DNA of 64,000 nt, taken from positions 52,086,434 through 52,150,433 of the forward strand of contig CM022298.1 of NCBI GenBank assembly GCA_011799875.1, written 5' to 3'. The notes below the pieces were generated by a model that searched no databases, was not told the DNA's origin, and was given only the letters and a program-made list of their open reading frames with translations. Of the stretch, positions 54,906 through 64,000 are shown piece after piece. The DNA comes from Thinopyrum elongatum (lineage: Eukaryota > Streptophyta > Magnoliopsida > Poales > Poaceae). The translations under genes were made by a program, and so were the position numbers. How positions within the stretch are numbered: the stretch's first letter is position 1; each line of letters begins with the position of its first letter.

Positions 54906-54918
54906 GCAAGTGGGAGTC
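54906..54918 (+). promoter_or_regulatory. Copia-1 polypurine tract
   Basis: GCAAGTGGGAGTC directly before the 3' LTR; primes plus-strand synthesis. The complement stands at 59170-59182 in Copia-2. Confidence 0.85.
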
Positions 54919-56916
54919 TGTAGGAGATATGCCCTAGAGGCAGTAATATCAGTTATTTTGTATCTCCTGGTTTGTAATGAAAGTTTATGATTCCATGCTA
55001 TAACTGCAATGATTCTCGAGTCTACAATAAAACGAGGCTTGGAGGGAAACTCATGTGCACGTGTGGGATAATAAACGGAAAAATGTATTCCTGGTCAAGC
55101 CTCTTTGACTGGCTCGAGTATTGCATGATGATCCTATTTTCCTGATCATGGGCATGTCTATGCCGGCAATTTTGAGGGCACAAATTGTTGGTAGAACACT
55201 TGTGTTGAATCGACCCATTTTGATGTTATGCTATGAGATGCATTCGTCACAAGTTAATGGTTTATAACACAGAGAAGTTAATGTTTGCATAATTCCTTAG
55301 ACCATGAGAGTATCGAGTTCCTTCATACTTGCTTCGTGAACTTTGGGGTTTGTTAAACGTCATCCGTAACTGGGTGGCTATTACGGCGGCTTACGGGTTC
55401 ACGGAAAAGTATGGCAAGTAACGAGATAGCTCAAGATTGGGATTTGCTCCTCCGACGATGGAGAGATATACTCGGGCCCTCTCGGTGTTACGGTATCCAT
55501 CATCGTCTGGCCAGACACCTTGTGATTTGATCACTGGGATGCCGGAACACGGAAACGAGAAAAGAGAACAAAACCGGTAACGAGGTAACTTGCATGATGG
55601 ACAAATTGTTGATCCACAGGAATGCAATAAATCTCACCTTGGGTGTTTGTGACATATCGTGAAGCAACAAGAATAGCACACGGCAACTGGAGGTTCACTC
55701 GAATATTCATTCGTGTGGGTATAGGGGTCGATATGGGTGTCCACGGCTCCGATGTTGATCATTGATCGGAAGGGGTTCCAGGTCATGTCTATACTTCACC
55801 GAACTTATAGGGTCACATGCTTAAGGGTCATCTATCTGCTGAATACTAGACAGGGAGTCTGAGAGAAAGTTTCTGGAAAAAGTTTTTTTCGGAGACAGCG
55901 GAAAAGTTCCGACGAGAGAGGTCACCGGATGAGTTTCGGTGATACTGAAAAGTTGTTTCAGAGGATACCATAAAGTCAAATTGGTTTTGGCACATGCCTG
56001 ATAATTCTTAGAGGGTGCCAGAATCATTCTGGAAACTTTTGGGAATTTTCTGGAAGAAAAACCGGAAATGTTTCGGAGCTGCCGGAACCACTTCAGATGC
56101 TTTTCGCAGATGAAAATCACTAATCTGGAATTGTTCCAGAACGCGTTGAAAATTATTATGGTGGGTACTGGAAATGTTCTAAGCCCACATAAATATTTTC
56201 AGTTCGAACGGACGCTGAAAAATGTCATCGTGAATAGTGAAAGTGCTTTTTGGGTTACTTTTTGGAAAGCCACTTGTTTGGGCTTTATCCCAAAATATCT
56301 AGGGATGACATGGATGGATTGGGAGGCCCTCATGAGGGCCCCCCAAGGGGTGTGGCCGGCCAAGTAGGTGGCTCCTCCTTGGAGCCCCTCTTGTTCCTTG
56401 TTTTCACCCTTAAACCCTTGGTGGAAGGACTTCATTCATGTGCTTTTGGGTTTTATTGTAAAACCACCCTACCCCTTGGGATTTCCTATAAATAGAGGTG
56501 GAGGAGCAGCCCTCCACACTCATCCCTTGCTCTCATACACATGCCATGCATTATCTAGCTTCTTCTCTCCCTCCCATGAAAAGAGTTTCGTAGAGCCGAA
56601 AGGCTGTCTGGGTTCCGGCAGGAACTAGTTCTGGACGGCGAAGCCCTGCCGGATAGCTGACACCGTATGTGTGCAACCCCATAGAGAGGTCGCAGTTTCG
56701 GTCTTTTGCCCGAGGGGCTGTTCGAGAGTCCTCCCGAAGGGCTGTCCGAGTCTCCGTTTGAGTTTCGAGGGTCCTCCCGAAGGGCTGTCCGCGACATCGT
56801 CCGGGGGACTGTCCGACCGCCTCCCGAAGGGCTGTCCGACGAGGGAGTACATCCTCGCGGTTGGGAGGTTGTAAATCCTAGCTGCGGGGATCTGCACCAA
56901 CGATCTCCACCGACTC
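54919..56916 (+). repeat. Copia-1 3' LTR, cut by Copia-2
   Basis: Collinear with 47423-49420 and stops at CCGACTC (56916). The last 117 bp of the LTR (present at 49421-49537) should lie beyond the right edge, after Copia-2. Confidence 0.95.
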
Positions 56917-59169
56917 TGTAGGGTAACGCAGCAGAAAACAAAAAAATTCCGACCTACGCACCAGCCTAGGACCACTATGGAGACTGCATACAAGGTTTGA
57001 TCATTTTCGTTACCGACTCGAACCGCAGCGGAAGTAGAGTCGATGACGATCGTCGATGCAGATCCCCGCAGCTAGGATTTACAACCTCCCAACCGCGAGG
57101 ATGTATACCCTCGTCTTCCCTTCGGACAGCCCTCCGGGAGGCGGTCGAACAGTCCCCCGGACGGTGTCGCGGACAGCCCTTCGGGAGGACCTTCGAAACT
57201 CGAACGGTCACTCGGACAGCCCTTCGGGAGGACCCACAGAACTCGGACCGTCACTTGGACAGCCCTTCGGGAGGCATTCACAGAACTCGGACCGTCACTT
57301 GGACAGCCCTTCGGGAGGCACTCTCGAACAGCCCCTCAGGCACTAAGATCGAAACTACGACCTCTCTACAGAGTTGCACACATACGGTGTCATCTATCCG
57401 GCAGGGCTTCGCCGTCCAGAACTAGTTCCCACCGGAACCCAGACAGCCTTTCGGCACTACGAAACTATTTCGTGGGAGGGAGAGAGAATGCCAGATCATG
57501 CATGGCTTGTGTGAGAGAGTTGGAGTGGAGTTGGAGAGCACCTCTCCTCCTCCTTATATAGTGGTGGAAGGGGTGAGGGGGGGCTGAAAATCAGCCCACT
57601 AAACATGCACCCACCAAACAAGGAAAACATGTTCCCACCAAACATGGAGAAAACATGTTCCCTTGTCCATGGTGTTCCCCCATGGGGCCCCACCTTCCTC
57701 CCAACACTCTCCACCATTTGTGGGGGCTGCCCCCCACCATGGGGGGCCCCCCAACATTTTGTCCAGCCACAAGGGGGCTGCCCCCAAAGGGCCCCCCCCC
57801 CCAAAAACAGCCCAAAAACAGCCCCCACGATCTGTGGGATCTTGTCCCCTCACGCTGGGACAAGATGTTTTCCGCGACTATTATTTCTGAAAAATTCCAG
57901 AAGGTCCCAGAACATTTCCGGCACCCTCTAAAATTATCTGGACGCGCTCTGGAACATTTCCAGTATGGTGGTTTAATTTAAAACCATCTTTGTTTACCCG
58001 GTAAACAACTCCGGCAGCTCCGAAACTTTTTTTTTTGGTTTTTTCTCCAGAAAAATTCCAGAAATTACCAGACCAATCTGGCAACCTCCAAAACATTCCC
58101 GGTGCTTGCCAAAACCTTTTTGGATCAATGGTTTTATCCGAAACAACTTTTCGGTTTTACCGAAACTTTTTCAGTGTTCTCTCTCCGGAACTCTTCCGTT
58201 GTCTCCGAAACTTTTCGGTGATTTTCTCTCAGACTCCTTGTCTAGAATTCAGCAGATAGATGACCCTTAAGCGTGTGACCCTATAGGTTCGGTGAAGTAT
58301 AGACATGACCGGAACACCTTCCGATCAATGATCAGCATCGGAGCCGTGGACACCCATATTGACCCCTATACCCACACGAATGAATATTCGAGTGAACCTC
58401 CAGTTGCCGTGTGCTATTCCTGTTGCTTCACGATATGTTACAAATACCCGAGGTTAGACATGTTGGCATTCCCGTGGATCAACAACTTGTCCACTATGCT
58501 AGTTACCTCGTTACCGGTATTGTTCTCTTTTCTCGTTACCGTGTTCCGGCATCCCCGTGATCAAATCACAAAGTGTCTGGCCAGACGATGATGGATACCG
58601 TAACACCGAGAGGGCCCAGAGATATCTCTCCATCGTCGGAGGAGCAAATCCCAATCTCGAGCTATCAAGTTACTTGACACACTTTTCCATGAACCCGTAA
58701 GCCGCCGTAATAGCCACCCATTTACGGATGACGTTTAACAAACCCCAAAGTTCATGAATCAAGCATGAAGAAACTCGATACTCTCATGGTCTGAGGAATT
58801 ATGCAAACGTTAACCATCTCTGTGTTATTAACCATTAAGTTGTGACGAAGGAATCTCATAGCATAACATCAATCGGGTCGATTCAACACAAATGTTCTGC
58901 TAACATTGTGCCCTCAAAATTGCTGGCATAGTCATGCCCATGATCAGGAAAACAGGATCATCATGCAATACTTGAGCCAGTCATAGAGGCTTGACTAGGA
59001 ATACATTTTATCGTTTATTATTCCACACGTGCATATGAGTCTTCCTCCGAGCCTCGTTTTATTTGCAGACTCGAGAACCATAGCAGTTATAGCATGGAAC
59101 CTAAACCTAATTATGAACAGGGAGATAATCAATAACATTTATTATTGCCTCTAGGGCATATCTCCTACA
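56917..59169 (-). repeat. Copia-2 3' LTR
   Basis: Minus strand TGTAGGAGATATGCC at 59169 to GTTACCCTACA at 56917, 2,253 bp. The TATA box (TATATAAG on minus) is at 57553-57560. The motif array at 57120-57335 has one more GGACAGCCCTTCGGGAGG unit than the solo LTR, through a duplication of about 45 bp (around 57235-57325). A C/G-run segment lies at 57730-57830. Confidence 0.93.
57120..57335 (-). repeat. Hairpin-motif array in Copia-2 LTR, expanded by one unit
   Basis: Six or seven GGACAGCCC(T/C)TCGGGAGG-type copies. The stretch CACAGAACTCGGACCGTCAC occurs twice here and once in the solo LTR, which shows unit gain. Confidence 0.82.
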
Positions 59170-59182
59170 GACTCCCACTTGC

Positions 59183-62100
59183 ACTAGAGTCAATAATCTA
59201 GTTAATGCTAATGCACTTCACACCTGTGGCACACCGGTGTAAATATGCTTCGCTTGTGGTATAGCCTGATGTCCAACGGATCTGACGACTTCAGCTCCGT
59301 GTGTATCTTTGCATATCCTCGCGTTTTCACGCTTTCACAAAATTCGTATTTTGTGTGGACTTGGCTTTGTATGTATGCGAATCACAGGTCGAACCTGGAT
59401 TCCTCAGACTGAGTTATGGAGCAACTACTTGCAGTAGTGTCCCATTGACAAAAGCCATCTTGGAACCATACTAAGTTCATGAATGAACTATATGATTCGA
59501 CATCTTCTTTGTCACTTTAAAGGCGGCAACATACTTCGCCTCTGTTATAGAATTCGCCACAGTAACTTGTTTGGAACATTTTCCAACTAACTGTGCCACC
59601 ACATTGTGTGTTACACAAAACCCTTAATTTAAATTGAAAATCGCTTGGAGCATGGATGAAGACTGTATCGATGTAACCTTTTACAACGAACTCTTCATGA
59701 TCTCCGCTTGCGAGAAAACATGTCATCAGTGCTACTATAGTACTCAATGACCCTTTTTCACTGTTGTCCCATGATCAGTACTTTTGATCACCTTGGTATC
59801 CATACTCGTAACAACTTTGGAGTATTGGACATATCTGGTTGTTTTGCATACCATGGAATACATGATTAATCCAAACACGAAGTTGTGTGGAATCTCCATC
59901 ATGTATTTTGCTCATCAGTGTTTTTGGGACACCGAGTCTTGCAAAAACTCTTTCCATGTGACTTCGGCAAGAATCACTCCTTGACGTTTTTAATGCTAAA
60001 AGGTTTTAGCATCTTGTCAATATGTATCTTTGCTCAGCCCTATTAGGTAAATCTATCTCCATAGATCATCATGCCTAATATAAAGGCTATTTAGCCCAAG
60101 CACTTCATTGAAAAACTATTTTCAAATGAAGTCCTAATTCGTGTCAAGAATTTTAATTCTAATTACCAATGTGTCATGCACACAAGGTTTTTAGAAATAT
60201 TATTATGCTCCCACTTACTTTCTTGAATTACAAGCATCTTCGTTACCCATTGATGAAGTCAAAACCCTTTTTGACCATTTCATCAAAACACGAAGATTCT
60301 AACTCCATTTTGCTCTCTTCTGTCCATCGCTGGAACTCTGAAGTTTGCATACCTACTAGCATCCTCTGGATCGACAAAATACCTTGGACTATAACACATG
60401 CAAGTCCTTGGTTTTATTTCCATCAGATGGAAATCCTTTCGTCATCCTTGTTTCATATCTCATGATTGAAATATGTATTAATTGCTAGTTCAACCCAAAC
60501 CGACTTTTAAGCATCGCTACGGTGAAGCAACCTCATCGTAGTCAACTCCTTGAACTTGTATATTGCAACAAGTCGAGCTTTATGGATAAAACATTTTTAT
60601 TCGTATCAGTTATAGTTCCATAAATATTCGTCAGACTCTAAGTCTTCCGAAAGGTGTATCAAGGTTTTAATCTTGAATCACTTATATGGAAACTATCTCG
60701 GATTGTATTGGCATTTAGCCAATTCCGGAGTCAGGGCCTATCAACGCTTCCTTGTGTATCGTAGGTATACTGTTGTCTAACAACAATATCTCGTTTGCGC
60801 ACCTGAGAGGTTTGCACGAGCCTTGCCTACGTGGTTCAGCTGCAAGTTCGACTGAAGTCCATACATTTTATTGTAGAGACTTCCGTATCAGTCGCAGTAG
60901 GAAACTCTGGAATTACTTCCAAGGTCTCTTTCCTTTGACCTGATGACGAAGATACTGGTTATCTCGTCGAGTTGCACTGTCCTCCCACTCACCTTTTGTA
61001 AGAACTATTCTCTTTAAAGGCATACCTTTGTATCGGTATAGTGCTGGGGGAATACCCAATGACTTGGGATAACCTACAAAGCAGCACTTGTCTGATTTGG
61101 AATAGGTTTGTAACCTTTTACACAAGCCCCATATTCCAAATGTTAAGAAAAGATATAACATGGTTGGGCGTACCATACCATTTCGTCATTTCAACAGACC
61201 CGATGAAGCTCTTTTCAGTGTAAAAGCCGCAGTCCCTAAAGCATCACTTTTTAAAAGGGATAATGGCAAATTTATTTATGTCATCTTTGATCTTACCATG
61301 TCATAAATGGTTCGATTACATCTTCACGGACTTTCCACTTGCAGTGGTGTTCCGGGAGGTGCAAGTTATGAAACCCCTTTCACAACGCATCAGACATTCG
61401 CTAAACTTGTAACTCAAATATTTCTTTCTGCAATCGAATTGTAGAAACATAATTTTCTTGTTACAATAACTTCTACTTCATTTTGAAAACCTTTCAAATG
61501 ATTTCAAAAGATCCAGACTTACGTCTCATCAAGTAAATATCCATATATCTACTTGAGTCATTTCTGAAGATAGATAAATCCACTACTTGCAACAACATTT
61601 ATCGGACTACATACATCAAAATGTATGATCACCAATAAGTTCTTTGCTCGTTCCTTATGGCCTGTGAATGGTATTTCAGTCACTTCACTTTTCGGAGGAA
61701 AGTTGCAAGTGTCAGGTGATTCAAAATCAAACGACTTCAAAATCCATCATAATGGAATTTTCCATGCGGGTTTCTCCAATGTGACCAAATGCAGTGCCAC
61801 ACTTGTGTGGTATTCTTTTAGTCTTATGACATTTAGCGTCAGTGTTATGGATGTATCATATTACCATCAATATTCATAACATACGTCCCATCGATGATGG
61901 AAGTATGGCCCTCATGTTATTCATAATACTGAACAGCAATTGTTCTTCTATGAACAACCCTTTTGCAACAAACATTGTGCAATGGGCTAGAGTGTGAAAA
62001 ACTCTAAAATGAATTATCAAAGTTAATACTGAGGTAATGTATTATTATCAATATTCATAACATACATCTCACTCATAATGAAAGTATGGCCCTTATGTTA

Positions 62101-62299
62101 TTCATAACACCGAACATCAAAAGTTCTCTTATGAACAACCTTCTTGCAAGATAACTTATGCAATGGGCTAGAGTGTGTAAAACTCTAATTGAATTAGGAA
62201 AATAAACACAGACGGTAATACACCGATGGAAGGTACAGTAACATTTACTATGTTCTCTGTGTATACCTAAACCTCATTCCTGGCTAGTCTTTCAGGCCA
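59183..62299 (-). pseudogene. Copia-2 pol, heavily degraded
   Basis: Recognisable remains, in reverse order along the window: RNase H (EFVVKGYIDTVFIHAPSDF, near 59680, matching SGYTDAGFMTDPDDF in Copia-1); the segment before RT (SDKCCFVGYPKSLG, near 61085); and the pre-integrase/integrase start (FDFESPDTCNFPPKSEV..IPFTGHKERA, near 61720-61650). Frames are short and stops are frequent. The element is much older in sequence than Copia-1, or it belongs to a long non-autonomous line. Between 61880 and 62300 two diverged copies of a CATTATCAATATTCATAACA-type segment occur. Confidence 0.78.
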
Positions 62300-63079
62300 T
62301 AGTAGTTCTTACATCGAGTTGCAACAGAATGCAATCGAGCGGGTATCTTTGTGATTAACTCACAATACCCAAGAATCAGTGATTAACAATTTAATCATAA
62401 TTCCCAAGAACTATATCTTTGACCAGCCTTCTATACATCAAAAACTTGTATGACATTCATACATGAGCTGGATATTCCAATCTTCTTTCTCATTGCCTTT
62501 ATACTTCTAACAGTTTAACTTTTAGTATTTCTCCTACTCTCAGAAGAAGCACACAACTTAAGAGTGGCATCAGCCCTGGACTTCCTAGGCGTGAAAGTTT
62601 CACTGACACCCTTCGGACACTTCCTTTCTCTTTAAGTTGTTGTTTTATTCACCTTTCATCATATGACAGGCGTTCTTCTGGATCCCTCTCTTATCAGTCT
62701 AATGCATAGTAAACTCCTTTACTAATAGTTTGCAAACAAACATTTCTTTGGATATCTCATATCTTTTAGCCTTTGTCTGTCTCTGAAAATGATTTTCAGA
62801 TTCCATGAATATCACATAACTATCCAAACTTTCGAAGTTCGGGTCTCATGGAAGCAAACATATTGCACTTGACTGAAATGGAATTCCAGCTTTTGGATCG
62901 AAGGACGAGAGTCACATGATCCATAGCATAAGCGAGAGAATACCGAAAGTATGCGATAGGACAAAGTCCTTCTCGGCACTCTTGAGGACAATCCTCACAT
63001 TACGTTGCCAACCGTAAAGTTTTAACCAGATATTTAACCGCTATTCAATTTTAATAGGGAAGGTGGAAACGCGAGCCAT
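62300..63079 (-). pseudogene. Copia-2 gag, degraded
   Basis: Start MARVSTF at 63079 aligns with MARNTAF of Copia-1 gag, and NVRIVLKSAEKDFVL (about 63005-62960) aligns with NLRIVLRSAKKLYVL. A TAG soon after the start and later indels break it. The 3' limit is approximate. Confidence 0.65.
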
Positions 63080-64000
63080 TATTCTACAACTATTTTGCAA
63101 ATCACACTTAGACAGTGTTCAAAATTAATTGCACTGAGAATTAAACAAGTTAATTCAAAGTGCGCTCCCACTCAAATCAATATCTCTCATAATTGATTGT
63201 GAGTGATACAAGACCCGCATTTCCATTCAACGCCATTGAACGAGATGAACACTGATGGCGCGAACTTCAATCGGTAGGCAAACTTGCTAATCACATCTCT
63301 ATGTGACTCTTGTTCATCTTTCGATGGGCGTGTTCCGAGCTCAGGGAGATCCTTCCAGAACGTCAAGACAACCAAGTGATCTCGCTGCGAGGTCTCAACT
63401 CACCCGCCTCACACATCCCTAATCGTTCGCACCCAGGGAGATCCTGTGATGCCCCGAAAAGTTAGGTGCCGTGACGGTGCTACACTTGGGAGAACACTAA
63501 CTACTTGATATTTTTGTGAGAGATCACCCTAATAAAAACGACTACCGCGCAATCAAGAAGGGTGCATCATAAGGGATAAACATCTCAGGCAATTCATAAT
63601 AGCATGATATGGTATAGCCCTTTCTGACGGAGAAGTCTTGTATTTCTTCGTCTTTGGCATTCGCGTCGGTGTTCACCTTTGCGAAGATTGCCACCACCTT
63701 GTCGATACACCAGATAATATTGCTATCTCTATAGCTAATAAAATAAGTGCATTACATAAGGTTGACACGCAGGTCATTAAAGTGCAATCATATGGCTCCA
63801 GCCATCATGCCGAATCATGACACGCAGGTCATGTTAATCAGTTTACATCATATAGACATCTCATACATAATCAAATTATTATGAGCACTACTATACCACA
63901 TCATATGCACATGCAAACCCTCCTGCAAAACCAAGTTAGACGCCTCTAATCGGTTTAGCAAAAACTGGTTTTACGTGGCTTCTAAGGTTTTGAAACAAAC
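63080..64000 (-). other. Copia-2 non-coding leader
   Basis: Reverse-complement counterpart of 49985-50925 in Copia-1, with the same landmarks (GAACAAGAGTCACAT, the TATACCATATCATGC region and GAAGCCACGTAAAA). No gene. Confidence 0.8.

Larger units (their letters stand above)
47423..56916 (+). mobile_element. Copia-1 LTR retrotransposon, near intact, 3' LTR interrupted
   Basis: Contains a 5' LTR (2,115 bp, TG..CA), PBS, leader, gag-pol in Copia order (gag, PR, INT, RT, RNaseH), PPT and a 3' LTR. The LTRs differ at about 14 of 1,995 aligned sites by eye. It interrupts CACTA D after GCATT (47418-47422), the expected 5-bp duplication. Its 3' LTR is interrupted at 56916 by Copia-2. Confidence 0.95.
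56917..64000 (-). mobile_element. Copia-2 LTR retrotransposon, degraded, open at right edge
   Basis: Minus strand: 3' LTR 56917-59169, PPT complement 59170-59182, degraded pol and gag, and leader to the window end. The distance from PPT to the leader landmark TTTTTATTAGGGTGATCTC is about 4.4 kb, as in Copia-1, so the interior is complete but heavily mutated. The LTR belongs to the same subfamily as the solo LTR at 23042. The 5' LTR lies outside the window. Confidence 0.9.

Overview
The window is plant nuclear DNA from a large grass genome. It is most likely Triticeae (wheat, Aegilops, barley or rye). The grounds are dense nested CACTA, Gypsy and Copia elements with Triticeae-style ends: CACTAG termini with TTTAGTCCCGGTT-type subterminal repeats, Copia LTRs opening TGTAGGAGATATGCCC, and Gypsy LTRs opening TGATACGTC with tRNA-Asp primer sites. 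I found no convincing host gene, no rRNA or tRNA gene, and nothing bacterial. Nearly all coding capacity belongs to transposable elements, and most of it is broken.

Layout, left to right. 1-2848: 5' part of a minus-strand CACTA (A) with a degraded TNP2 transposase and a small membrane-protein gene. 2849-10498: 3' part of a plus-strand CACTA (B) with a 336-bp tandem array, an interior block of subterminal-type repeats, a 145-aa ORF and a second large gene ending in a ULP1-like cysteine protease; its 3' end interrupts a Gypsy integrase. 10499-16250: minus-strand autonomous Gypsy (Gypsy-1: gag, PR, RT, RNaseH, INT, PBS, truncated 5' LTR). 16251-25882: plus-strand Gypsy without recognisable pol (Gypsy-2); its 3' LTR is split by a minus-strand Copia solo LTR (23042-25250) with a TCCTA target duplication. 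25883-26834: minus-strand Gypsy fragment (LTR start plus a coiled-coil ORF) abutting CACTA C. 26835-34578: minus-strand CACTA C, truncated in its protease gene and with a gutted TNP2. 34579-41124: older, gene-poor DNA with LINE tails, diverged duplications and unassigned repeats. 41125-47422: plus-strand CACTA D with the most complete TNP2 gene. 47423-56916: recently inserted plus-strand Copia (Copia-1) with near-identical LTRs. 56917-64000: minus-strand Copia (Copia-2) sitting inside the Copia-1 3' LTR and running off the window.

Comparing the CACTA copies gives a consensus order: TIR, subterminal repeats, two-exon tail-anchored protein, TNP2, 336-bp array, interior subterminal-like block with a GC-rich leader, 145-aa ORF, PF03004/C48-protease gene, 3' subterminal repeats, TIR. 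TNP2 would cut and join DNA at the TIRs. The roles of the other three proteins are not established by the sequence. Nesting implies this relative order: Gypsy-1 before CACTA B; Gypsy-2 before the Copia that left the solo LTR; CACTA D before Copia-1 before Copia-2.

The best candidates for under-described biology are the conserved small membrane protein of the CACTA elements, the CACTA-borne ULP1-like protease, the 145-aa companion ORF, the fixed-period 336-bp arrays, and a hairpin-motif array in the transcribed leader of the Copia LTRs. No family name or similarity has been checked against a database.
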